Assembly: GCA_947649875.1 (NCBI GenBank)
Contig: CANSTH010000010.1
Coordinates: 1-35,953 of the forward strand
Direction of reading: 5' to 3'
Origin: an uncultured Parvibacter sp.
GTDB lineage: Bacteria > Actinomycetota > Coriobacteriia > Coriobacteriales > Eggerthellaceae
Length of the DNA: 35,953 bases
The position numbers and the translations under genes are program-made. The notes beneath the pieces are model-generated. The model had not been told where the DNA came from. It saw only the letters and a program-made list of their open reading frames with translations, and searched no databases. Shown here in pieces: positions 5,939 through 13,222 of the stretch. Every line of letters begins with the position of its first letter. Position 1 is the first letter of the stretch.

Positions 5939-8413
5939 TTGGAGCTTACCCAGAACACAATCGGGAATCTCTCGCGCAGGGGATTCTTGAAGACCACGGC
6001 GGCAACTGCGGCATTGGCGGTGGCCGGCGGCGGCGCGGCCGCAGGGCTGGCGGCGCTGGACCAGCGCACCGCCATGGCCGACAGCCAGGAGAAGGTGTGC
6101 ACCACCTACTGCAACGCTTGCATGGGCTGCCCGCTTGAGGCGGTGGTGCGCGATGGCAATGTGGTGCTGACCCGTGCGAAGCACATCGAGGGAGCGCCCA
6201 TCGATGCCAAGCGCATGTGCGCCCGCGGCGCTTCCATCCCCACGCTGATTGTGCAAGAAAAGCGCATTCAGTACCCTATGAGGCGGGTGGAGGGCACCGA
6301 GCGCGGCGCAGGCCAGTGGGAGCGCATCTCTTGGGACGAAGCCATCGACACCATTTGCTCGAAGATTAAAGAGTACCAGAGCCAATTCGGGCCGGGCAGC
6401 GTGTGCTGTTTTTCCTATGGCACCACTGAGCCCCGCAACATGTACAACCTCCATCGCCTTGAGAACGTGGCCCAGTTCTCCCACCAGAACCGCACCACCG
6501 ACTTCGCTCTCACCCAGGGCACCATGTACACGGCGGGCGGCTTCTTCTACCAGGGCGGTTCGGACATGGACCTTATCTCCCAGATGAACACCTTTGTGAT
6601 TTGGGGGCACAACCCCATCGTGTCCTGGCCCAACACCTGGCACTACATCGCAGATGCCATGGAGTACAACGACTGCAAGCTGATTGTGGTGGATCCCAAT
6701 AAGAACACCATCGGCCAGAAAGCCGACCTGTTCGTTTCCGTGCAGCCGGGCACCGATGCCGCGCTGGCTCTGGGGTTGGCGAAGATTATCGAGGAAGAGG
6801 GCAAGACCGACGACGCCTTCATGCAGCAGAAGTCCTGCGCGCCGTTCCTGGTGAAGGAATCCGACGGCCGTTTCCTGCGCAAGAGCGACTTGGAAGAGGG
6901 CGTGGCGCCCGAGGCCGACGATTTCGCCGTGTGGGACGAGGCCACCGATTCGCTGGGCTACATCTCCACTGCCCAAAACCCCGTGTTGCGCAAAAAGGGC
7001 GTCGAGGTGAACGGCCAGCGCTGCAACACCTCCTACAGCCTGCTCGTCGACCGCCTGGCCGAGTACCCCATCGACCGCGTGAGCGAGATCACCACGGTGC
7101 CCGCGGAAACCATCCGCACCTTCGCCGACATGCTGTGTCGCCCTGGCAAGGCCGATATCTTCCAAGGATACGGCATCGACCACTACGGCCACGGCTTCAA
7201 CACCATCTCGGGAGTGAGCGTGCTGCGCATCATGTTGGGCATGGTGCCCGACGCTAACACGAAGTTCGGCTTCAACGACAGCGGCTTCGACGAGACCGAG
7301 GTGGAGCATCCGGTGGTATCGCAGAACCTGGGCACGTTCATGTTCGGCGACCTTTTGGAGGCGGGCAAGTACACCTTCCCCAACGGAACGGTCACCATGG
7401 GCCAGCAGACCATGGAAGTACCCGGCGCCACGGTGGAGCAGCCGCTGAAGATGCTCATCTCCTTCGGTGCCAACATCGTCAATTCCGCTCCCGACTGCAA
7501 CAAGACTATCGAGGACTACAAGAAGTTCGATTTCCTGGTAACCGCCAACATCGAGTGGTGCGACACCGCCGATATCTCCGACATCGTGCTGCCGGCGGCC
7601 ACCATTCAGGAAGTTGGCGGCCCCATCTCCATCGACGGCTGCCTGGTGTACGGCGAACAGGCCATCGAGCCCAAGTTCGAGGCGAAGTCCGACCACGATA
7701 TGGCCACCCTCATCGGACGGGGCATCGGCCTGGGCGAATGGTTCCAGGAGGACTTCGACGAGGCCATGAACCATGTGGTGAACACCACGCTGCTCACATC
7801 GGTGGGCGTTGACAAAGACACCTTGAAGGCGGAAGGCGTGCGCTATATGGGGGCGATGCCTTTGCCGGCCTACATGACCATGACCGGCAAGCTGCAGTTC
7901 TACCAAGAGCAACCCGGTCCCATCGAGTACTACGGCCAGGTGATGGACCCTTCCTCCATCGCGCTGCCCCATTGGGAGCCGCCCATGGAGGCGTGGCCGG
8001 TGAGCGCCGGCGGCTTCGAAGCCAATCCGCTGGCGGAGAAGTACCCGCTCATCGTGACCGCCGGCACCCGCCGCTTCCGCGTGCATTCTTATTACGGCCA
8101 AAACCCGCTGCTGCGTGAGATGGAAATCAACGAGCCCTGTGTGCGCATCAATCCGGCTGACGCCGAGGCCCGCGGCGTCGCGGACGGCGACTACGTGCGG
8201 CTGTACAACGACCGTGGCGAGGCGGTGGCGAAGGCCACGTTGAGCGCCGGCATTCGCCCCGGATGCCTGGACATCGACCGCGGCTGGCAGCGCTCCCAGT
8301 ACAAGAAAGGCTGCAACAACGACCTCACCAGCAAACAGATTGTGGACTGGACGTGCCCGAACTACGCCTACCACGACTGCCTGGTGGAAATGGAGAAGTG
8401 GGACGGCCAGTAG
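5939..8413 (+). CDS. Tat-exported molybdopterin oxidoreductase, catalytic subunit (DMSO reductase family)
   Basis: An 824-residue catalytic subunit of the DMSO reductase family carrying a molybdopterin guanine dinucleotide cofactor. A twin-arginine signal is visible (LSRRGFLK, Arg13-Arg14, then an Ala-rich hydrophobic stretch to about 44), so the folded enzyme is exported. An N-terminal Fe-S motif follows with Cys54, Cys58, Cys61, Cys64 and Cys94; the extra cysteine makes it ambiguous which four bind the cluster. Family motifs include WERISWDEAIDTI (about 122-134), VVDPN and the PGTDAALALGLAKII region. The C-terminal molydopterin-binding domain includes RRFRVHSYYGQNPLL. The start is TTG at 5939, with AGGAAGG 8 bases upstream. 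The Fe-S and membrane subunits follow, forming an ABC complex like Psr/Dms. The substrate cannot be deduced. Confidence 0.92.
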   Translation: MELTQNTIGNLSRRGFLKTTAATAALAVAGGGAAAGLAALDQRTAMADSQEKVCTTYCNACMGCPLEAVVRDGNVVLTRAKHIEGAPIDAKRMCARGASIPTLIVQEKRIQYPMRRVEGTERGAGQWERISWDEAIDTICSKIKEYQSQFGPGSVCCFSYGTTEPRNMYNLHRLENVAQFSHQNRTTDFALTQGTMYTAGGFFYQGGSDMDLISQMNTFVIWGHNPIVSWPNTWHYIADAMEYNDCKLIVVDPNKNTIGQKADLFVSVQPGTDAALALGLAKIIEEEGKTDDAFMQQKSCAPFLVKESDGRFLRKSDLEEGVAPEADDFAVWDEATDSLGYISTAQNPVLRKKGVEVNGQRCNTSYSLLVDRLAEYPIDRVSEITTVPAETIRTFADMLCRPGKADIFQGYGIDHYGHGFNTISGVSVLRIMLGMVPDANTKFGFNDSGFDETEVEHPVVSQNLGTFMFGDLLEAGKYTFPNGTVTMGQQTMEVPGATVEQPLKMLISFGANIVNSAPDCNKTIEDYKKFDFLVTANIEWCDTADISDIVLPAATIQEVGGPISIDGCLVYGEQAIEPKFEAKSDHDMATLIGRGIGLGEWFQEDFDEAMNHVVNTTLLTSVGVDKDTLKAEGVRYMGAMPLPAYMTMTGKLQFYQEQPGPIEYYGQVMDPSSIALPHWEPPMEAWPVSAGGFEANPLAEKYPLIVTAGTRRFRVHSYYGQNPLLREMEINEPCVRINPADAEARGVADGDYVRLYNDRGEAVAKATLSAGIRPGCLDIDRGWQRSQYKKGCNNDLTSKQIVDWTCPNYAYHDCLVEMEKWDGQ

Positions 8414-8462
8414 GCTGCACGGCGCCATTGGCAACTTCGCTTTTTGATTCGAGGAGGATCTT

Positions 8463-9083
8463 ATGAGATACGGAATGGTCATCGACCTGAAGCGCTGCTC
8501 GGGCTGCAAAACCTGCTCGGTAGTGTGCAAGGTGGCCAACAACTTGCCCAACAACATCATTTGGAACCGGGTGCTCACCGAAGGGGGCAATGCGCCCGAT
8601 ACCGCTGGCGGCACCTGGGAGAACCCCACCATGCAGCACTGGCCGGTGGCTTGTCAGCATTGCGAGAATCCCGCCTGCACCAAGGTGTGCCCGGTTGGCG
8701 CCACCTGGAAAGATGCAGAAACGGGCATCGTGCGCCAGGACTACGACAAGTGCATCGGCTGCCGTATGTGTCTGGCCGCATGTCCTTACACTGGCGTGCG
8801 CAGCTTCAACTGGGAAGAGCCCGCTTACTATGCCGACTTCGCTTTGGGCGATGCGGATGCTGCCAAGCATGAGAAGCACACCGTGGAGAAGTGCATCTTC
8901 TGCACCCAGCGAGTGGCGAAGGGGGAGCAGCCGGCGTGCGTGGCCGACTGCATCGGCCGTGCCCGCCACTTCGGCGACTTGGATGATCCCAACTCCGAGG
9001 TGTCGAAGCTGCTGGCCACTCGCGAGTGGACCCAGCTCCACCCCGAGTTCGGCACCAAACCCTCCGTGTACTACCTCGTATAG
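8463..9083 (+). CDS. Ferredoxin-like electron-transfer subunit, four [4Fe-4S] clusters (DmsB/PsrB type)
   Basis: A 206-residue protein with sixteen cluster-binding cysteines in four groups: Cys12/15/18/22 (CSGCKTCSVVC), Cys64/67/72/76 (CQHCENPACTKVC), Cys97/100/103/107 (CIGCRMCLAAC) and Cys144/147/159/163 (CIFC...CVADC). All four groups are complete, predicting four [4Fe-4S] clusters. It would carry electrons between the exported catalytic subunit and the membrane subunit; having no signal of its own, it is probably co-exported with the Tat-bearing partner. It starts 49 bases after the catalytic gene with a strong GAGGAGG ribosome-binding site. Confidence 0.95.
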   Translation: MRYGMVIDLKRCSGCKTCSVVCKVANNLPNNIIWNRVLTEGGNAPDTAGGTWENPTMQHWPVACQHCENPACTKVCPVGATWKDAETGIVRQDYDKCIGCRMCLAACPYTGVRSFNWEEPAYYADFALGDADAAKHEKHTVEKCIFCTQRVAKGEQPACVADCIGRARHFGDLDDPNSEVSKLLATREWTQLHPEFGTKPSVYYLV

Positions 9084-9279
9084 TTCCGCTGGCCTTGCGG
9101 CCATCGGAACCACTCGGCGCTTCGGCGCACTGTGGCCACCCGCCCTTGCCCTTCAGGCCTTTCCCTCACGTGCGAAGCACGCTCGGCCGGCCTTCAGGGC
9201 AATTGCGGGCACCACAGAGCGCCTCGCTCGCCTACTTGGACCTGCATGGTTTCTCATATCGCATTAAGGAGATACTCTT
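9084..9279. other. Intra-operon spacer with imperfect inverted repeats
   Basis: This 196-base gap between the Fe-S and membrane subunit genes has no convincing reading frame. It contains a GGCC/GGCC hairpin at about 9091-9103 and a larger imperfect palindrome at about 9148-9202, with TTGCCCTTCAGGCC facing GGCCTTCAGGGCAA around a GTGC/GCAC core. It may be a repeat insertion or an mRNA-processing structure that sets subunit ratios. Confidence 0.4.
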
Positions 9280-10512
9280 ATGACTGATACTACTGCGGCG
9301 GTGGCCGCGAAGGCGCCGGCCCCGGCCCCGAAAAAGGGCGGCAAGGGGCTGATGATCGGCATCGGCGTGTGCGCCGTTGTCATGGTGGTGGGCATTGCCC
9401 TTTGGATGGTGCAGCTCTCTGGCGGCATGGTCCAAACCGGCATGCGCAATCTGGACTCCTGGGGCTTCTACATCACGCTGTTCATGTTCTTCGTGGGCCT
9501 GTCCGCCGGCGGCCTCATCATCAGCTCTATTCCCAACGCCTTCGGCATGAAGGGCTTCGGCGACATATCCCGCGTGGCCATTTGGAGCAGCATCTGCTGC
9601 ACCTGCGTGGCCATCGGCTTTGTGGTGGTGGACCTAGGCGGCCCGCTTCGCCTGTGGGAACTGTTCGTGTACTCCAACCTGAACAGCCCCCTGATGTGGG
9701 ATATCATCGTGCTGAGCACTTACCTCATCTTGTCCATCGTGTACCTGTGGGCCTATAGCCGAGAGGATGCGGGCAAGATGTCCCACGTTGCCATCCGCGT
9801 CATCTCCATCATCGCATTGGTGGTGGCAGTGGCGGTGCACACGGTGACTGCCTGGATCTTCTCGCTGTCGGCCGCCCATGAGTTCTGGCACACTGCCCTT
9901 ATGGGGCCGTGGTTCGTTGCCTCAGCACTCGACTGCGGCACTGCGCTGGTGCTGATTGTGGTGATTGCCTTGCAGAAGGCGGGCCGTATCGCCTTCGATC
10001 GTGCTCATATGGTGAATCTTGCCAAGATGCTGGCGGTGTTTACCTGCGTGGACTTGTACTTCTTCGCGTGCGACTTGCTTACCAGCGGGTTCCCCGGCGG
10101 CTCCGGTTCCGACGTGGTGGCCATGCTCACCACTGGCGCCCTTGCCCCCTTCTTCTGGACGCAGATCGTCTGCATGGGGCTGGCCTGCGTGATCCTGTTC
10201 GTGCCCCGGCTGCGCACCAAGGGCGGCGTAGTGCTGGCGTCGGCACTGGTGATTGCCGGCGTGTTCTGCAAGCGCTGCGAGATTCTGGTGGGCGGCTTCC
10301 AAATTCCCAACATCCAGTTCGCCGACGTGGCCAACTCCTTTACCATCACCCAGTGGGAATCGGGCATGTCGCTTTTGGGCTATCAGGGCATGGTGTACTG
10401 GCCCACGCCCATCGAGTTCGGCGTGGCGGCCGGCGTAGTGGCCCTGGGCGGCCTGCTGTTGCTGCTGGGCATCAAATATCTGCCCCTCCATCTGACGGGG
10501 AAGGAGAAATAG
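9280..10512 (+). CDS. NrfD/PsrC-type membrane subunit (quinone-interacting)
   Basis: A 410-residue polytopic membrane protein. After a cytoplasmic Ala/Pro/Lys-rich start of about 25 residues come roughly ten hydrophobic segments, beginning GLMIGIGVCAVVMVVGIALW. Features such as WGFYITLFMFFVGLSAGG and a later DLGGPLRLWEL stretch place it in the NrfD/PsrC family, which anchors the Fe-S and catalytic subunits and exchanges electrons with menaquinone. ATG at 9280 follows AAGGAGA at 7 bases. It is separated from the Fe-S gene by 196 bases, unusually wide for such an operon, and that gap holds imperfect inverted repeats. A strong terminator follows. Confidence 0.9.
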   Translation: MTDTTAAVAAKAPAPAPKKGGKGLMIGIGVCAVVMVVGIALWMVQLSGGMVQTGMRNLDSWGFYITLFMFFVGLSAGGLIISSIPNAFGMKGFGDISRVAIWSSICCTCVAIGFVVVDLGGPLRLWELFVYSNLNSPLMWDIIVLSTYLILSIVYLWAYSREDAGKMSHVAIRVISIIALVVAVAVHTVTAWIFSLSAAHEFWHTALMGPWFVASALDCGTALVLIVVIALQKAGRIAFDRAHMVNLAKMLAVFTCVDLYFFACDLLTSGFPGGSGSDVVAMLTTGALAPFFWTQIVCMGLACVILFVPRLRTKGGVVLASALVIAGVFCKRCEILVGGFQIPNIQFADVANSFTITQWESGMSLLGYQGMVYWPTPIEFGVAAGVVALGGLLLLLGIKYLPLHLTGKEK

Positions 10513-10561
10513 CCCGCCTCCTCCTTCTGGCAGGCCGGCCTCTCCGTCAGAGTCTCCCTTC

Positions 10562-10602
10562 ATGGCCCGCAGGCGATTTGTTGCCTGCGGGCCATCTTGT
10601 TT
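10562..10602 (+). terminator. Rho-independent terminator after the oxidoreductase operon
   Basis: A perfect 13-bp stem starting ATGGCCCGCAGGC (10562-10574 with 10583-10595) has an 8-base loop and is followed by CTTGTTTT. It lies 50 bases after the membrane subunit stop. Confidence 0.9.
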
Positions 10603-10676
10603 TCCGTCCCTCGTGGGCCCGTCGCGTGGATTCGCCGTGGCGCGGGGCGGGTGCGCACGGGAGAACGCGGGGGTAA

Positions 10677-10685
10677 TGGTATACT
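10677..10685 (+). promoter_or_regulatory. Candidate extended -10 promoter of the D-Asp cassette
   Basis: TGGTATACT is an extended -10 (TG, one base, TATACT) with no clear -35. It lies just past the upstream terminator and would leave a leader of about 150 bases before the ligase start at 10840. The stretch from 10700 to 10839 shows no other clear element. Confidence 0.4.
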
Positions 10686-10839
10686 CGGACGTTGCCTTTT
10701 AACCTGTTTCGTTTCGCGCATCAAAAGGGTGTTCGGCCTGCGTCTTGCCCGCATTTGGCTCGCTGCCGCGTGCTTCTGCGGAAGGGATGCGAAGAGTCGC
10801 ACTCTGCGGTGGCGCGAGAGTGTTTCGCAAGGAGAACCT

Positions 10840-12285
10840 ATGCCCGAGGCATCTATAGCCGGCACGTCGAATGCGCCTAGCAGCCCTAGTGGGTCGAGCG
10901 CGCCTAGCAGCCCAGCTGAGTCCAGCAAGCCCATCGTGAGCCCCGTCATCTTAGGCGGCGACATCGGCGCCTACAGCCTGGCTCGCACCTTCCATGAGGC
11001 CTACGGCATCAAGCCGCTGGTGCTCAGCCAAGCCAACAGCCACCTGTGCCACGACTCCAGCATCCTGGAGAACCGGGTAAACCCCCAGCTAGATGACGTG
11101 GATGTGCTGATGCAGACTCTGAAGGACGTGGCGGCCGAAAAGCAAGGGGAAACCCTCATGGTGCTGGCCTGCGGCGACTGGTACGTGCGCCTGCTGGTGG
11201 AGCACCGCGCCGAGTTGGAAGAGGCCGGCTACATTCTGCCCTACATTTCGGAAGAGCTGCTGAACCGCCTGGTGCTGAAAGACTCTTTCTACGAAATTTG
11301 CGAAGAGTGTGGCGTGCCCTATCCCAAAACCGCCGTGTTCGACACCCAAGCGCCGGTGGACCCGGCTACGTTCGGCCTCACCTTCCCGGTGGTGGCCAAG
11401 CCGGCGTCTTCGGCCGAGTACCATTACGCGAAGTTCCCCGGCAAGAAGAAGGTGTTCGTCTTCGATACGCCGGAGCAGCTGGACGAAATGCTGAACAACC
11501 TGTGCGCCAGCAGCTACAAGGGCAAGTTCTTGCTGCAGGAGTTCATCCCCGGCGACGACACCAACATGCGCATCCTCACCACCTACAGCGACCGTACCGG
11601 CAAAATGCGCTTCGCCAGCTTCGGCCAAACGGTGCTGGAAGACCCGCGCCCCCAGGCCATCGGCAACCCCATGGCCATCATCAGCCGCGAATGCGACGAA
11701 GCGGTGGAGTGCGCGCGGCGGCTGGTGGAGCACGTGGGCTACACCGGATTCGCCAATTACGACATCAAGGTGAACCCCGAAACCGGCAAGTTCGTGTTCT
11801 TCGAGATAAACACTCGTTTGGGCCGCAGCAACTACTATGTGACCGCTGCCGGCGACAACACCGTCCGCTGGATCGTGGAAGACCTGGTGGAGGGGCGCGA
11901 CTTCCCCGATGAGGTGCAGGTGGCTCGCGGCCGCAAGAGCCTGTACACGGTGCTGCCGAAGTCCATCTTGGTGGAGCATGTGCAAGACCCGGCCCTGCGG
12001 GACGAGGTGGAGCAGCTATTCGCCGAGGGCCATGCGAAGAACCCCATCAACTACCCGGCTGAGAAGAAGCTGGTGCGCAAGCTGTACCCCTACTACTTCG
12101 AGCAGAAGCAGAAGAAGAGCTTGCGGGAGTTCTACAAGGCCGAAGCGGCCCGCAAGGCGGCAGAAGCGGCTGGTGGGAAGGGGCCGGCGGCGCAACGGCT
12201 GGCGAAGGGGCTGATGGCTCCGACAAGGCCGCCAAGGGCGCCGATGCGGCCCCGAAAAGGCCTGCATCGCCGAAGGGCTACGTGA
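10840..12285 (+). CDS. D-aspartate ligase, ATP-grasp (peptidoglycan cross-bridge); tail frame-shifted
   Basis: As read, a 481-residue ATP-grasp ligase closely resembling Enterococcus faecium Asl(fm), which attaches D-Asp to the lysine side chain of peptidoglycan precursors. Matching stretches are SFYEICEECGVPYPKT, FPVVAKPASSAEY, LLQEFIPGDDTNMRIL, GYTGFANYDIKVNP and the metal-binding VFFEINTRLGRSN. ATG at 10840 follows AAGGAG at 6 bases; the long upstream extension of the frame is not coding. Residues about 11-30 are Ser/Pro/Ala-rich with a 9-residue repeat. The Ala/Lys-rich C-terminal tail changes frame near 12172-12201: the -1 frame stays coding-like to TAA at 12351-12353, overlapping the racemase start. 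Catalysis should be unaffected. An aspartate racemase and an AsnB-type enzyme follow. Confidence 0.88.
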   Translation: MPEASIAGTSNAPSSPSGSSAPSSPAESSKPIVSPVILGGDIGAYSLARTFHEAYGIKPLVLSQANSHLCHDSSILENRVNPQLDDVDVLMQTLKDVAAEKQGETLMVLACGDWYVRLLVEHRAELEEAGYILPYISEELLNRLVLKDSFYEICEECGVPYPKTAVFDTQAPVDPATFGLTFPVVAKPASSAEYHYAKFPGKKKVFVFDTPEQLDEMLNNLCASSYKGKFLLQEFIPGDDTNMRILTTYSDRTGKMRFASFGQTVLEDPRPQAIGNPMAIISRECDEAVECARRLVEHVGYTGFANYDIKVNPETGKFVFFEINTRLGRSNYYVTAAGDNTVRWIVEDLVEGRDFPDEVQVARGRKSLYTVLPKSILVEHVQDPALRDEVEQLFAEGHAKNPINYPAEKKLVRKLYPYYFEQKQKKSLREFYKAEAARKAAEAAGGKGPAAQRLAKGLMAPTRPPRAPMRPRKGLHRRRAT

Positions 12286-12352
12286 CGGTGCCGGGGCCAG
12301 AGGCAAGCACCGCTCCGACCGCCGGCACCTCCCCCGAAGGCGGCGAGCGTTA

Positions 12353-13072
12353 ATGGCCTCGAAGCTGGTTGGGGTGCTGGGGGGCACGGGGCCCGCTGCC
12401 ACCGCCTATTTCCTGAAGCGGCTGGTAGACCTCACCGATGCCCAGCGCGACCAAGACCATGTGCGCGCTATCGTGCACAACGACACCGCCACCCCCGACC
12501 GCACCGACTTCATCTTGGGCAAGAGCGAAGTGTCGCCGCTGCCCTACCTGGTGGAGGATGCCCGGTTGCTGGAGAAGTGCGGCTGCGATTTCCTGGCCAT
12601 TCCCTGCAACACAGCCCATTGCCTGTTTGACCAGGTGGCGGAATCGGTGGATATCCCTATCATCCACATGATTGATCAGACCATGGCCCACTGCTGCGAG
12701 CGGGGGTTTGCCCGTGTGGGAGTGTTGGCCACCGAGGGCACTGTGGCTACCGATATGTTCGGAACCGCCGGAACCGCTGCCGGCGTGGAGGTGGCCTATC
12801 CAGGCCCCAAGGGGCAGCTGGAAGTGGACCGCATCATCTACGATGCGGTGAAGGCGGGCCGTCCCGTGGCACCTGCTGAGCTGGGGCCGCTGGCGGCGAT
12901 GATGGCCGCGGCTGGTTGCGATGCCGTCATCCTGGGCTGCACCGAGCTTTCCGCCGCCTTCGGGGAAGACCGCAGCGCCTCAGCGCTGCCGGTGGTGGAC
13001 CCGCTGGACGTGCTGGTGGTGCGCACCATCGAGGAGGCCGGCGCCGCCGTGCGGCCAGGCGCCTTGGCGTAG
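12353..13072 (+). CDS. Aspartate (Asp/Glu-family) racemase
   Basis: A 239-residue member of the cofactor-independent Asp/Glu racemase family. The start MASKLVGVLGGTGPAATAYF is the usual GG(T/M)GP signature. Both catalytic cysteines are present: Cys85 in AIPCNTAH and Cys196 in ILGCTELS, which take protons from either face of the amino acid. Between the D-Asp ligase and an AsnB-type enzyme, its likely job is to supply D-aspartate. Its ATG overlaps, as TAATG, a stop codon in the alternative frame of the ligase tail, suggesting translational coupling in the ancestral arrangement. Glutamate racemase is the main alternative, but the neighbours favour aspartate. Confidence 0.88.
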   Translation: MASKLVGVLGGTGPAATAYFLKRLVDLTDAQRDQDHVRAIVHNDTATPDRTDFILGKSEVSPLPYLVEDARLLEKCGCDFLAIPCNTAHCLFDQVAESVDIPIIHMIDQTMAHCCERGFARVGVLATEGTVATDMFGTAGTAAGVEVAYPGPKGQLEVDRIIYDAVKAGRPVAPAELGPLAAMMAAAGCDAVILGCTELSAAFGEDRSASALPVVDPLDVLVVRTIEEAGAAVRPGALA

Positions 13073-13222
13073 GTCGCCCACCGAGTTGCCGCCATCGGGC
13101 GGGAGCGCGGTGCGGAAGGAAGGCGTCCCCGAGGGCGCCGCAAGAGAAGAACGATTCCCGTGTAAGGCGGGTGCCAACAAACAGGCCGCTGCGGCGGCAA
13201 CGTAAGAAGATGCGAGGTAAGT

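Noticed and set aside
5795-8632. 945-residue open frame on the minus strand
   Set aside because: It is the shadow of the Mo-enzyme gene on GC-rich DNA: His/Arg/Gly/Val-rich translation without motifs, while the plus strand carries a complete family protein.
12172-12285. Programmed -1 ribosomal frameshift in the ligase tail
   Set aside because: No standard slippery heptamer in the right register and no obvious downstream pseudoknot; a lost G in a G-rich run explains it more simply.
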